DNA of 64,000 nt from Chrysopilus asiliformis (Eukaryota > Arthropoda > Insecta > Diptera > Rhagionidae), in assembly GCA_964034945.1 (NCBI GenBank), contig OZ035961.1, forward strand, positions 21,242,161-21,306,160, written 5' to 3'. The notes below the pieces were generated by a model. The model saw only the letters and a list, made by a program, of their open reading frames with translations, had not been told where the DNA came from and did not search any database. Positions 46,650-59,614 of the stretch are shown here, in pieces (position 1 is the first letter of the stretch; every line of letters begins with the position of its first letter). Both the position numbers and the translations under genes were made by a program.

Positions 46650-49480
46650 TTTTCGGCTGAAGAACTTTTTTGAAAAAAATGATCCGTTTTTGCGAAAATT
46701 GCAAAAATATTTTCCATTTGTATGGGAGAGGTGCGATTAGTTAAATTTTTCTCCTTTGCGGACTGGATTTAACTTTTCGTAAAACCCTGTTCTGCGCCAA
46801 ATTTCAATTTTGTACACAAATATCAAATTTTTCAACATAAATATCCAATTTTTTTTATCATATGCAGTTTAATTATGCAATAAAGGTACCGTCTCACCGC
46901 TAGGTGGATAAATATATGTTTTTGCCTTTTGATGACTGAAAAAATGCAAATAAATAAATGGAAAACAAAATTTCCACACATAAATATAAGGCCTGTTTGG
47001 AAAACTCCAAGCAAGCCAGCTTTGAATACTTCTATGAAAATTAAAGCAATGAAAATATTTTCAAATCATTATATACCAACTGACAAAACGAAAATAAATG
47101 CAGATATGCCAAATTTAACATTTCACTGTTGTTAATTAAAACCATTTTCTCTGTCAACAATAAAATTATTTTTATAAATCAAACACAGATTTCCCCTCCG
47201 CATAAGATTGTGGGAAAAAAATTATCCAAGCTATGCGAGAAAAGTTAAAATTACCATTCCTTCCAGCTTATTTAAATTACATGGATCTGTTTATCGCATT
47301 CATTTTCTTCATTCGGAAGAGGGTTCTTCCCGAAGTATTTACTGTTGCTTTTTTTCTTTTTCGCACATCATATTCTGTAAAGGGAAATACAAAATATAAT
47401 TTTATGCAAGAAAAACTTCTCTAATACATTAAGCAATTCCCAAAAGAAATTTTCTCTTAATTCTTAATTTGATTTCCAGAACTTCTATGGCCTCTTCCCC
47501 CCACAATCGCATATTAAAACTTGCGTGGTATTTTTCATTTACATTTGTAAGGCGATGGAATGGTGGCAATGGAAGGCATACACAGATTCGTATCGCAGCC
47601 AGCAATTTTTATTATCATTGAATTTTCCTGATCTTTTCACGTTTTTCGGTCCCTAAAGCTCTTCGTTTGGTTGTCTTTCTTCCTCATATCCTTCCACTAA
47701 TTTTCCACAGAATATAAATATATATGTATACAATTCAAAACAATAATTTTCCATCTTATTTCATTTTGTCGACCCCTCTTTGATGCTCTGTTTGCGCAAA
47801 TTTTTCGAATAGAATTTTCCAACTGTTTCTATTGAGTGTCCTTAAACCAGTTTCTGTTTTTCCACCCCTTAAATATTCGCCTTTTTTGACAGAATAACGC
47901 GAATAGCGTTTTCATCGGTTTAAGATAACAAATGCTTTCACGTTGGTGTTCTTGAAATTGTTTGGGGCATGTTCATGTAGTATTTATCACTGTTGAACCT
48001 TAAAGGTACTCAACACAACTCAATTCAAGAGCCTTCGGATGCCCACACAGTACCGCAAAATTGTAATTTTTATATAAAAAAAAAATTACCTGTGAAGTGT
48101 GTGCATGGAACAAAAATAAGTAAAATGAATAAAATAAAATATTTCTCCCTTAGTTACGATTCATTTTGTACAAAAGCGGTTTCACCGCTCGAATTAAAGT
48201 GAACTGCTGAGACGTCTGAATTGTAAAATTAGGTAGGTGTGGGATTGAGTTTGGCACTGGAAAATTGTGAAAAGAAAAAAGAAGAAGGAATTTTCCTATA
48301 AATTCGTGGGCGATGGAGAGGTTACTCGACGACCCTAATAAAATTTACACCTTCACAACATTTTACAGAGTTTTAATGTTTATGTGTGTGTGCGTAACTG
48401 GCAACATGTCGTGTGAAAAAAGAAGGCTTTTCTTTTTCTCATTCTTCAAAAGTTCTATTTAAAGGGGGAGACCTTTTAAAAAAGGAGCGCTCCGTGAACT
48501 GAAGTGGATATAGTCCAAACATGTCTATTCTGTGGGATTTTCCGAAGTTTATTTCACCAAACCGAATAGAGTCGAGTGGGGACTTAATACCATGAAAACG
48601 TTATTTATGGATGGGACGACGTAAAGTGGCACAAAAAAGACGTGTGAAAAACTCTTTTCAGGGCGATTAAAAATAGGCCCTGTTGTGGATTGTGGGCAAT
48701 TATATGGGTTACGAATGAATAGAACCAGAAAATTCTTCAAAGAAAGATAAACTAGTTCCTAGCCAGTTTACGATAGGGTCTAAATGGTTATTTAGTGGGT
48801 CAATAGCTTGATTGATTTTCTAGGATTATTTGATAAAGACTGTTTCCTTTGTCGTAAAATTATCTTGAGATATTTTTTAAGTAAGTGAAGAGAAATTTTA
48901 TTACTAACTATTTAGAGGTGGATTCATGCGGAGAAAAACTTTCTAAATAACATTATCGGGTAATGAAAAAGATTTTCCTTATGAATCGGTGTATATTTAA
49001 CTTTTGTAAGGGATAAGAACAAGAAGTTCAAATAAAAAAATTAATTACGCCTTAGAGACTCACCATGAAATACGTCACCCTAATCTTAGGATTTTCTAAC
49101 CACCCACCAACAACACCCCCTACCAATTAGTTTTATTGAAGTTTTCAGGAGTTTGGGTCTTTATTACATTTTTTTAAATAATAAAAGAAAATATTTGGAA
49201 AAAATATGCTTTTAAAAACCGAAAGTGTCGGAAAGTAAATTTGAGAGAAGTTTTTAAAAAAAAAAATAAGATACAACAATAAAATTTTAAGCACATTTCA
49301 TACTTTAGCGTAATCAGAGGGATGTCAGCGGTGGTGTGACGAGGAGTGGGGCAAACATTTTCTATCAATTTTTGTCATTTTTGCATTAGCGAGAAGTATT
49401 TTATGAACAGTTCCTTACAAAAATTTTCCATACATGAAAATCCTTCAAAATTTGCAATGGTAGGTTTTACAGATGTTTGA
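46650..49480. other. Intergenic AT-rich DNA
   Basis: No exon recognised. 46835-46920 is a fragment of the Helitron family at 38168 (TTTAATTATG...GTCTCACCGCTAGGTGG). The remainder shows no repeats that I can define. Confidence 0.35.
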
Positions 49481-49487
49481 TTGAAAT

Positions 49488-50940
49488 TTATTTATTTATT
49501 TATTATAAATTTATTATAAATCAACAGGATACAAATCCATCTGATTGCCAAACAAAATCAATATTTCATATATTTAAGCTTAAATGTACATATATATATA
49601 TATAAATTTACGTTAAATGTACATATGAATGCAAAAGATCAAAATTAGACTTTATGAATTTTTTACTTAAAATAAAATCGCAAAATTTTAGCCCTATTGT
49701 AAAGGAGTGACATGGACGTCATTGGCTCATTTAAACCATAATTGGCACAGTGAGTGTCCGTATAAATAAAACAAGAGTGCCGAAGTAAGTGGGGACGGGC
49801 GTTAAGATTTACCAAAGATAGTAAATCAGGGGCATTCAAATTACCCGACAAAAGTTCGTTGATGAATACTATTTGATGCATAGTACGTCTGTCCTCTAAG
49901 GAAACCATATTAAGGAGCTTAAGCCTCTCAGAGTATGGAGGAAGCATCAATGAGTCATTCCATGGTAACAATCTTAAAGCGAATCGTAAAAATCTTCTTT
50001 GAACACTTTCAATGGGCCTTACCAATGACCCGTGACTAACTTAGTAACAGCTTTTGGTGTGTGCGAAACGGGCTATTTGCTTGCTAATTTCGGTTCAAAT
50101 CCTAGTTTTTATTGAAAAGTTTTAAATTCGCTGTGATAAATGTGTGAAAACTTACTAGAATTAGCAAGCAAATAGCCCGTTTCGCACACACCAAAAGCTG
50201 TTACTAAGTTAGTCACGGGTCATTGGTATGGCCCAATGCGTTTAATTTTACATGCATAAAACTGACTCCAGACAACACAAGCATATTCAAGAATAGGACG
50301 AACTAACGATGAATAAATAGATTTTAACACATAGGGATCGTTTAACTCCTTGGAAAAACGTTTAACAAGTCCTAAAAAAGAGTTTGCTTTACATACCACG
50401 TGGTGGATATGCAAGTCAAAATTCAGCTTTGAGTCTAATGTGACTCCTAGATCAACAACATGAGGTGAGTTTTTGATCACACTGTTATTTAACGTGCAGG
50501 TTGAAACAATTGGTTTACGCTTCCTATGAAATGAGATAAAAACACATTTATCAGTATTCAATATTAAACTATTTTTTTGACACCAACATTGAATTTACAA
50601 AGGTCATTCTGTAGGTCAAGTGTATCAGACTCAGATTTAATACATTTGAAGATCTTTAAGTCATCAGCAAAACCTAGAGATTTCGAATCCGATAATATAG
50701 AAAAAATATCGTTTATAAATAACAGAAATAGCAAGGGGCCCAAGTGGCTACCCTGAGGCACCCCCGAGAACACATAAACTAGGTCCGAAAGGACACCGTC
50801 ATATAACACAGCAAAGGAACGACCAGACAGGTAAGATTTTATCCACTTAACAATCAGAGGGTGAAGCCCTAATCTCTCTATTTTAAATAGGAGAATATTA
50901 TGATTCACCTTATCAAATGCTTTACTGAAGTCTGTGTACA
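49488..50940 (-). mobile_element. 5'-truncated jockey-like LINE (non-LTR retrotransposon)
   Basis: Minus-strand reverse transcriptase C-terminal half: TDFSKAFDKVNH, then GVPQGSHLGPLLFLLFIND (motif 4 region), then GFADDLKIF with the catalytic FADD, then thumb/C-terminal sequence LEYACVVWSQFYACKIKRI and ESVQRRFLRFALRLLPW. The copy is cut at its 5' end within RT (about 50940) and ends in an (AAAT)n tail at about 49488-49520, as target-primed insertion gives. One base is missing near 50590, shifting frame (KFNV to CQKN), and a 221-bp MITE splits it at 50014-50234. Otherwise the frame is open, so it is young. Confidence 0.85.
50014..50234. mobile_element. MITE inserted in the LINE (3-bp AAT duplication, 75-bp arms)
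   Basis: Left end GGGCCTTACCAATGACCCGT, complement of the right end GGGCCATACCAATGACCCGT; the arms match over about 75 bp with this one mismatch. AAT at 50011-50013 and 50235-50237. Removing the element and one AAT restores the LINE reading frame through KRI-ESV, which proves the limits. A 3-bp duplication and GGGCC end suggest PIF/Harbinger. It contains GGTTCAAATCC, resembling a tRNA B box, probably by chance. Confidence 0.8.
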
Positions 50941-50944
50941 AAGT

Positions 50945-52754
50945 TTATGTTAAACTTTGAAATTTTTAACAACCGTATAGCATTTTATGATTGCCGATTG
51001 TGCTTTTCTGATCTATAGAAACAAATTTATTTTTTTTACAAATAAGAAAATGAATTTGAAAACTTACGGGCTTTCTAAATTATTACCTGTAATTTTATCG
51101 AAAAACTTTTGTAAAAAACGATTTAAAAAAAGTTTAAATACTTAAATCCATGAAGATTGGAAAACAAATTACTCAAATTGGAATTACCAAAAATTTCCAA
51201 TATATACTCGAAGGGATAATGGATTAACTTTGAAATTAATTTGATGTGTTTTTACCAACAAACCTTTATAAAAAATGCAAAACAAGTGTGATTGTTTTCA
51301 TTTAAGTGTGATAAAAATTTAAATTACTTTTTGTATTTTTTGTTCTGCTACAGGCATTCAACTCTTTGGTAAATTCTTGAAAACCATTAATTATATTGAA
51401 AAACGTCATTCCGTCATTCTGTCAACTAAAAGATTTCGGTTGAAAAACATTAAATTAATCTGAAGAAAAAGTTTGAAATCCGAGCAAGGCAAACTTTGGG
51501 ATCTGTTTTTTTTTTTTGTATTTTTGTACAAAAACATGTTCTCGTTGGCTATAGTAAATGGTGGACAATTTTTCAATTACGTGATTTTTATTTTAAACAT
51601 TTATCTTTTAGATAGCATCCGGCACTGATCCTGAACCCTAACATTTCGCAATAAAGTTTTCCAACAAGTTTTCCCTCTCAGTTTACTTCGCTTGAATTTT
51701 TTATCAAGTCTTAGGGATTTTCCATTAAAATGCATCATCGTTGTCCAAGGTCAAAATGAATCCTTTCCACTGTCTGATTTTGTTTGCTAAACTTATAATG
51801 TAAAATATACCAGTAAGTACCTATAGTTGTACAATGGTAACCAGGGAAAACACATCGAATGTTATCCTTAGAGGACATTCGTGCAGAAGAAGTACACTCC
51901 ACTCATGCCAATAATTTATTGGTTTGTTTGTTTCGATTTAAAGTTATTTTTCCGCTTCTGAAATCAAATTGAATAAAGTTTTGATACTTTGGCGAAAATC
52001 TACTCAAGTGCCGCAATAAGATGTTTTCATTGAATGGAATTTATACAATATTTGATTCGTTGAAAGTTGTTCAAAGCCATATTGAGATGTAGTGTAATGT
52101 ATTATAGAAAATTTCTATAGAAGGATATTAGAAAAAAATATTAAAAGCAAAGTTATAGATAGGGTGACTATATTTATGTAGTTTCTGTAATTCGGGACAA
52201 GATGAGCGAAGGGGGAGAGTGAAGGTGGAGAGCGGAAGGAGTGGGAGCGGGGGTGCAAGGTGGGAGGGGGCGGGTGAGGAGGGACAAGAAATTGTAAGAA
52301 AAAGTTGATTTGCACAACCGATCAAAAGAAAATGCATGTGAAACCAAAGTCAAATATCCTAAACAATTTGAAAAAAACCCCAATTTTTTTCAAAAAGCGG
52401 ATAGGTTTTCTCGAAAACTATGCGCTTTTTGGAAAAAATTGATATAACAAAATATAAAGGATATAAAATTTTCTACATTTTAGAATCTCTAACGGATCTC
52501 AAGATATTTGAAAAAAATTCAGTTTTTTGAAAATCTCTCGGAAATTATCCACTTTTGTGAAAAAGTTCATATAACCTGATTCAAAGGAAATAAAATTTCC
52601 TGCCTTTTACGTATCTTTAACGATTCTCGAGATATTTGAAAAGATATTATTTTTTACATATTTCATCCGAAACTAAATATTGCAGAGGAAAGTTTTATGT
52701 TGATTACTACTGATGTTTTGTATGGTGTCTAGCCACGCAGTAAAAAGGTAAGTA
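50945..52754. other. Intergenic DNA
   Basis: AT-rich, no exon recognised. 52155-52290 starts with AGGGTGACTATA (family of 29154 and 58091) and continues with a purine-rich strand (GAAGGGGGAGAGTGAAGGTG...). 52390-52700 is a decayed repeat with CTCGAGATATTTGAAAA, like 32200 and 7400. Confidence 0.35.
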
Positions 52755-53315
52755 TCGGGTCTTTCAACAAGGACATAACAATTTTGTATTTAAATAAAAC
52801 ACAGAATAATTGAGATATCGGGCTGAAATTTATTCCAGGTGTAGTGGACATGTTACATTTAAGTATGAAATTCGATGTCGTTCAGTTGGCCACCGCGAGC
52901 ACGTTTGCTGATTGATTCTTTGGAGCCAATTTCCCACCACTCTTCCACACATATCGGCCGGAACGTTGGCAATTTCGCGTTCGATATTGTTTCTGAGCTC
53001 CTCTAACGTTGTTGGCTTGTTGGCATAAACCAACGACTTAACATAACCCCATAAAAAGAAATCCAACGGCGTTAAATCGCATGAGCGAGGTGGCCATTCG
53101 ACCGGACCATTTCTCGAGATTACACGATTGCGACCACCGACTCAGAATTTCGGTAGTAAGTTTTATAATTTCCAAACGTTGCTCGTTCGTGAACTTCACC
53201 ATGATAAAAATGTAAACCTTGACTGACGTTTTAGCATTACCAGATCATAAAAAAAAGTTTTAGGGTGCATTTTTATCAAAATACAAAATTGTTATGTCCT
53301 TGTTGAAAGACCCTT
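52755..53315 (-). mobile_element. Mariner-type deletion derivative, copy 3
   Basis: 561 bp, TA flanks (52753-52754, 53316-53317), ends GGGTCTTTCAACAAGGACAT. Minus strand: N-terminal stub MVKFTNEQ... near 53205 and C-terminal segment DFFLWGYVKSLVYANKPTT to the left, with the shared junction near AATCTCGAGAAATGG. Confidence 0.85.
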
Positions 53316-53319
53316 TATT

Positions 53320-55060
53320 TAATCAGTTTTTCAGAAACCCAAAGTTTTTGGCGATTTTTTTGATGAAAAAAACTTTGGTTATCGAGGAGAGAGGGTTTGC
53401 AAAAGTATACGGTAATAAACTTTTTTGTAAAAATTAATATTTTCCTTATACCCTAAGAAACCTCCAAACTTTTTTTTCGAAATATTTACGATGAAAATAA
53501 AATTTCAACATACAAAACATTCATGACTCCATCCAATATTGATATTACCTAAAAACCTTTTGCTGTGGTAAACACCTACGACTTTTTTACACAATTTAAA
53601 TTCCATTGAAATATACATTTTGATATAGAAATATTTACATATATTTTTTATTTTTTTACCTAATCTAGTCAAACATATTAAATGTGGCCATCGCCAAGCT
53701 GGAATGGCTTTATCCTCTTCCTTATCCTGTGGCTAGACCTGCTATATCGATATTTTTTATCTAGACTAGTGAAATTTTCTGAATATATCCAAAGTAACAC
53801 ATTATAATATAACACTGATAAAACATATATACAAGTATGTAAAGGGCAGATTTGTAACATGGATGCCCACAATTTCCACAATAACGTAATGGGAAACCTT
53901 TCATCGGTTCCTTTTGTTAATGTGAAGCTTTTCATTTCAGCGTGAAGCTTAGCCAAAGGAAGAAGACGAAGCATTCAGTGGTCACTTCATTGTGATTGGC
54001 GGCGGTGTGTTTGGATGTTTTGATGTGGCGTCGGTGTGTTAGTTTTCGGACCGAAAATGTGTGGGGTTGAAGTAAAGCGGATGTGTTCATGAATTGAGAA
54101 CGATAGAAATAGAAATGCAATACTCGTCTAAAGAATCACTTTGTCCATTCCGATTTCAATAGAAGTATCCATGGTAGAAAATTGAATATAAAAACCCTCC
54201 TTTCAAGGTACAATTTCACCCTTATTTTATTTATCATACATATATAATATAATCGTAGTAGTATATTTGATATTTGAATCACTTGGCACTTGCCACATTT
54301 TACCGCCTTCCACTTGGCTTCGTTCAGAAATAAGAAATTATTTAATTTTCCCATTTCCCAGATTATCGTATTCTATACACTTGGACACGTGCTATTTATT
54401 TTATTTTTATTTGGTTAGACACATCATAATTGAAATACGAGTAAATGATGGAAGTTCTTAAAGTGAAAATACGGTTATCCTAATGGATTTCGACTGTAAG
54501 TGTTTGGTAAAAGGGATATTTCGATTCGTCCTTAAGTTGATCCTTAAGTTCAAATCAACAAAAGAAAGAAACGGTCATTGAACTAATAATGTTTTTGCCG
54601 GACGATATGAAAATGTCTGAAATTGTCAAAGTTTTCATATAAATTGATGGGGTCCCTTTTTTGTGTATTCAAACTGAGAGACTCATTAAAGTGGATAGTT
54701 TTTTTTTTACATTTTTTCTTATTGAGAAAATGTTATTGGAATATTCAAAAAGAAAATTTTATTATATGGCTATTGAAAGTTTTTTTCTACAGTAACTGTA
54801 AGTAACGTTCAAATGTCTGTTTTTTAGGATACAATGAAGGCAAACTTTTTCTATGAGTATAGATACAGGAAAAGTTAATGACAATTTGATTCTGGTTTCA
54901 AAGAAATGTTGTTAACAAAAAATATTGTGGAACTTCTTCAGGATTTCTGAACGGCTTGCTATAAAAACGATTCTTACAGCGAGGCGATCTTTTTGAGGTC
55001 ACAAAATAAATCGGTTTTTGAACACAGTGTAGGCTTTTAAACAGTGGCGTTTTCAAAAAA
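53320..55060. other. Intergenic AT-rich DNA
   Basis: No exon, RNA gene or definable repeat seen on either strand. Confidence 0.35.
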
Positions 55061-55067
55061 AAAAATG

Positions 55068-55211
55068 ATGTGAAAAGCACATAAATTTCTTATACAAAAT
55101 CTACGTTTCTGCACAATTTACACTCATCAAAATTATGATCAAAATTATAATGAGTGTAAATTGTGCAGAAACGTAGATTTTGTATATGAAAGTCGTGTGC
55201 TTTTCACATCA
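55068..55211. repeat. 144-bp foldback palindrome
   Basis: TGATGTGAAAAGCACA at the left pairs with TGTGCTTTTCACATCA at the right; inner arms TATACAAAATCTACGTTTCT and GCACAATTTACACTCAT pair exactly around a loop CAAAATTATGATCAAAATTA. A short unpaired bulge (TAAATTTCT / TGAAAGTCG) separates outer and inner stems. Confidence 0.7.
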
Positions 55212-55386
55212 GATATTCATCAAAAATATGAGTTTTTATTTTACAAAATCTGAAAGATCTCTATGGCGGTAAAATATATCAATTTACGGTGAAGGGAAAA
55301 ATGTAGAGATTATATCTTTAATTTTTTATTCAAGGGTTTTTTCAAAAAAACCGTTAGTTTGTCGTTTTTTGTAGCATTTGGATATA

Positions 55387-55947
55387 AAGGATCTTTCAAC
55401 AAGGACATAACAATTTTGTATTTTAATAAAAACGGACCCTAAAACTTTTTTTTTGATCTGGCAATGCTAAAACGTCAGTCAAGGTTTACATTTTTATCAT
55501 GGTGAAGTTCACGAATGAGCAACGTTTGAAAATTATTAAAACTTACTACCGAAATTCTGAGTCGGTGGTCGCAATCGTGTAATCTCGAGAAATGGTCCGG
55601 TCGAATGGCCACCTCGCTCATGCGATTTAACGCCGTTGGATTTCTTTTTATGGGGTTATGTTAAGTCGTTGGTTTATGCCAACAAGCCAACAACGTTAGA
55701 GGAGCTCATGAACAATATCGAACGCGAAATTGCCAACGTTCCGGCCGATATGTGTGGAAGAGTGGTGGAAAATTGGCTCCAAAGAATCAATCAATGCAAA
55801 CGCTCGCGGTGGCCATCTGAACGACATCGAATTTCATACTTAAATGTAACATGTCCACTACACCTGGAATAAATTTCAGCCCGATATCTCAATTATTCTG
55901 TGTTTTATTTAAATACAAAATTGTTATGTCCTTGTTGAAAGACCCCA
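55387..55947 (+). mobile_element. Mariner-type deletion derivative, copy 4 (opposite orientation)
   Basis: 561 bp, TA flanks (55385-55386, 55948-55949). The transposase remnant reads on the plus strand: ATG at 55499, 27 residues to a TAA at 55580, then, out of frame, the C-terminal part from about 55589 through DLTPLDFFLWGYVKSL to the stop near 55872. One left-end base differs (GGATCTTTC). Confidence 0.85.
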
Positions 55948-55949
55948 TA

Positions 55950-57030
55950 TTAAATGGAAAAACCCTGGAAACATATTCAGTTTTTGTGACACTGGGACAA
56001 CCACTCCCAAGTTCTGGACTGTACCAGATAATCCGGAAGGTATGCTCACACAATTATAAGTGATCAAAAGTGTTAAAAAATTTGTGTCTTTGAAGGATAT
56101 TAAGATATGTAATGTCTATAAATAACATTCATTTAAAATTAATGCGATAATTAATATGTTTATTATACAATGATTTGTATGGCATTTATTGCTTTCCAAC
56201 ATAACCGGTGGTCATTTTCGTAACTTTGAATAATGATCAATCGGACAAATTAGTCATTTTATTATCGGATATGGATATAATTTTTAGTGGGCATTTATCA
56301 AACGTCAAAAGCATAAATCAGTTGAAAGGACTCCATAAGATGGATATACTCTGACCTAATTTATTTAATCTCAAAAAGCTATCAACTAGAATGAAAGATG
56401 TTCCAAAGAATCCGATTCAGACTTTCAGAATGTGAGCATATAAAAGTGAAATTAGGAATGGTGCACATTTGTCTTTCAGAGATGGCTTTTGTCTCATATT
56501 GTTCTATACGTATAACATTCTGCGTTTGCATAATAATCTTTCTTCATACAAAACGAAACCAGAAGGGAAACACAAAGAACCATGACATCAAGGAGATAGT
56601 CATCATCATCATTTGTTGCCTCAAGTACCTCCTCTCCCTCAAGGATAATTTCTTTTTTTCTTTTATTTAATATGGATCGATGTGCTGCAAATCTTTGTAG
56701 GGCTTTTAGAATATTTTCAGGATTATGAGATAACAGACGCATTTGATTTGTGAAAAATATGTAGGTGTGTAATGGGATTTAAAACCGGAATTTGTGTGAA
56801 AAAAAAATGTCAGTCATTGTATCGCCTTGCATTTCTTGAATTAAATTTGTGTATGCTTACAACAATTCGCTAAAATTATGAAAAACCATTTCAGCAAAAA
56901 TTCTTCAACGAAAATTTCAGATCGGTTTTCTAAATAATTTTTCACGGAAACAGTGCAATAGTGTAAAAAAGTGCAGCAATGAATTGCAGAAAATTTTACG
57001 TTAAGGGCTGTCCATAAAATACACAACCCT
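55950..57030. other. Intergenic DNA with an unassigned minus-strand ORF
   Basis: AT-rich. The only notable frame is minus 56742-56494, 82 codons: an N-terminal basic part with leucines (ENILKALQRFAAHR, KRKKE), an acidic run NDDDDYLLDV and a hydrophobic stretch VLCVSLLVSFC. I do not recognise it, and no splice-linked exon was found; it may be chance or a transposase remnant. Confidence 0.25.
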
Positions 57031-57480
57031 CCCCTCCTACCCGTCTGTCTCTCTGCCGGTCAACACCATAACTTCCGAAAGGATTGAGCTAGATGGTTGA
57101 AATTTTCCATAGTGGCATTTCTCGTAAACGCCAAGGCTAAGGTTTTCAACGGGCAAAATCGAATCATTCCTTCCCCCTCCCCCAAACAGACAAAACAGTT
57201 TTTTCTACAATTTTCTCGAAAACAGTGAGTCGTTATACCATTCCCTCCTCCCTGTCCCCTTCAAATTTAATTCTTTTTTCAATTTTTCTCGAAAACGGTG
57301 CACAGTATTGAAAAATTTATAAAGATGAAATGTGTTTCGAATTTGATTTCACATAACCATTCCATACATCAAAATCCAATCGGACCAATCCTTACCTACT
57401 CTTTTATACAAATGGATTTTTTTCATAAAGATTTTTGTCTCCCCTGATATAGAGTCCTGGCAATTGTAGCTTTTCTTATT
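57030..57480 (-). repeat. GACAGACG-family copy in reverse, decayed
   Basis: GTCTGTCTCTCTGCCGG, CATAACTTCCGAAAGGATTG, TTCCTTCCCCCTCCCCC and CCTGGCAATTGTAGCTTTTC appear in the order of a reverse copy. The minisatellite is nearly gone. It is preceded by CTGTCCATAAAATACAC, an end of the MITE family at 4873. Confidence 0.5.
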
Positions 57481-57712
57481 AACATAAAACCCAATGTTTC
57501 AAAATATCCTCTCACCGCCAGGTGGTTAAAGCTATGTTTCTTAATTCAAAATCCTTGTTTCAAAATCTTTCTCGCTTGTTGTGAAAATCTTTTCCGAAGT
57601 TCATTTAAAATTGCTACAGTGAAATTTCTTTATACGACATGGTTTATGCTTTGCTTAGATAATTTCAAATCCGCCTGCAGCTATTGATTTTCAACTAAAC
57701 TTTCTTTAATTA

Positions 57713-57934
57713 GTTTGTATCATAAACCAACGACGACGACCGAAATCTACAGCAAAATTTCCTCCAATTTCAAAATGTTACTGAAAACTTTGTATATTGT
57801 CGTTTCCACACCGATAAGTACTATTCTACTGATGAAGGATATTTTAAGTACAGAGACATACATACTCCTCAACCTAGGCAGACTAGTATGTTTTGCCTTA
57901 CCGTTTTGCTCTCGTATATTTGATGCCGACAGGT
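57713..57934 (+). pseudogene. Possible lone exon of a membrane protein
   Basis: Open from just after an acceptor-like TTTCTTTAATTAG (57701-57713) to a donor-like GACAG|GTGATT at about 57933. It encodes about 72 residues with two hydrophobic stretches (TLYIVVSTPISTILL and YILLNLGRLVCFALPFC). The spacing vaguely recalls insect chemoreceptor C-terminal regions, but I could not find a partner exon or a diagnostic motif. Could also be chance. Confidence 0.2.
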
Positions 57935-58090
57935 GATTGCCGACTGTCTGTCGACATTTGACTGTTTATTCATTCCGTTTCTAAATATACCTTAAACGTT
58001 TCGAATGGTACTCAGCACTAGCTTCTCTATGCGAGTTTGGGGGTGCATTAAAGTAATGGAATTGGAAATATAAATTTTCATCATCTATGT

Positions 58091-59610
58091 TTAGGGTGAC
58101 TATACGAACCGGATTATGTAAGGCTGTCCCGGATTAAGCGTTTTCATTTCGGTGAGGCGCCCCGAAAACAAAACTTCTATTTAGTGTTACCAAACTCTAG
58201 AACAGGCCTGGCCAACCCATTGTAGGTGTATTTGGAAATGCATTGTAATCTCGCGGGCCGCATATCTATATATATAAAATTGTTTAACCTGACTGAGTGA
58301 CTGAGTGACTGACTCATCAACGCCCAGCCCAAACCCTTGAAGATAGAGACTTGAAACTTTCACAATATGTCCCAACCATCGCGTAGGCGCTCACTAAGGC
58401 GGGGTTTTCCGAAATTTTACCTCTAAGGGGGTCAACGGGGGGTAAAGGGGGTTCGGGTGTTTTTAAACCGTGATTTTCGCCATTAATCCTGCTCAATAGG
58501 AGGCTGAAATGTTTCACTCGGGGGTTTTCGGAGCCGCTGATCACGAATCTGGTATTAGAATTTTAAAATTCGGAACAGGAGGTTCTGAAGGCATAACGAT
58601 TTTTTCCAATAGTTTTTAAGCTATTTCTGGGCTTTTTGTGCAAAAAACTTTTTTAAAAAAACTTTAGCCCGGCAACGACGGGTATGCAAGCTAGTATTTT
58701 ATATGTATAAAATCGTTTTACTTGACTTACTGTATCATCCGGTTTGTATACCGGAAATAACCAAAATGGCGGTTTTTTAAAAATCGCAATTTCGCTTTTT
58801 GCTGTTTACTCCGAAGCTACGTATGTTTTAGTAGTCTTATGTATGACAAAAGTTGGAGAGAGTAAAATTCCCCACACTTTTGTCTCTTACAAGAACTCGA
58901 TATCTCAAACCGGTATCTAGATACATATATCGTTATTTCAAAAAAATCAGTTTTTTTTCCAAAACTAACGGGTTTTTGGTGGTTTATTGCTATATTTTAC
59001 CGTTATTGAGATATTTTCATGAAACATAAAAAAATATATGTTTTTCGAAAAATGGTCAAAGATATTAAAATTCTCTACTTTTTTGTCTTTTACCGTAAAT
59101 CGATATCTTTTACCTTTATCGAGATATTTCAGGAAAAAAAATTTGTATTTTTATATAAACTTATATAAAGTTTTGGAACAAAATTGTTCAATCTGTACTC
59201 TACTTTTGTTAGCGGGTGCTGGAAATTGTATTCTGATCGTCTGCGGCACATTTTTCAACGGATTTCCACCTAGCGCTCACGTGTTTCAAAAGTTTTTGTC
59301 TTCGACGCATTTGTGATAATTGGTATTTTGACAATATTTCTCTTCACATTTCATAAGGAAAATGCAACTATTTCCATATGAATTGTGAAGACCACAAAAA
59401 ATTGAGTTAATTTTCCCTTGGGATAATGTAGATTTTGATTTAAATTATGGTATCGCATTTTGTTTAAAAAAATTCCGTTGCGGCGCATATTAATGTTTTT
59501 CTATTGTGGTTTAATTTTTTATTTTAAACTTTGTTGTTTCGTTGGTGTTCCGTTTCATCCTTTCTTCCCCCAACTTGTTTCGAATTAACTCAAAATAAAT
59601 GTGGCCACCC
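58091..59610 (+). repeat. GGGTGAC-family element with a Helitron inside
   Basis: Left end AGGGTGACTATACGAACCGG and right end (complement) AGGGTGGCCACATTTATTTT are imperfect inverted termini. The interior contains the Helitron at 58265-58694 and, at 58750-59130, the decayed repeat with ATATCTCAAACCGG and ATCGATATCTTTTACC. The 1.5-kb span is probably a composite of several insertions. Confidence 0.4.
58265..58694 (+). mobile_element. Non-autonomous Helitron, 430 bp
   Basis: 5' end TCTATATATATAAAATTG preceded by A (58264); 3' end with hairpin CCCG-GCAACGA-CGGG, then TATGCAAG and CTAG followed by T (58695). Insertion between A and T and the TC...CTAG ends are diagnostic. The 3' thirty bases equal those at 29030-29058. 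Confidence 0.75.
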
Positions 59611-59614
59611 TACC

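Noticed and set aside
50085..50105. tRNA-like B box (GGTTCAAATCC)
   Set aside because: No A box at the proper distance and no cloverleaf; it lies in the loop of a MITE.
52115..52383. Proline/histidine-rich minus frames
   Set aside because: Product of a purine-rich low-complexity tract read in three frames.
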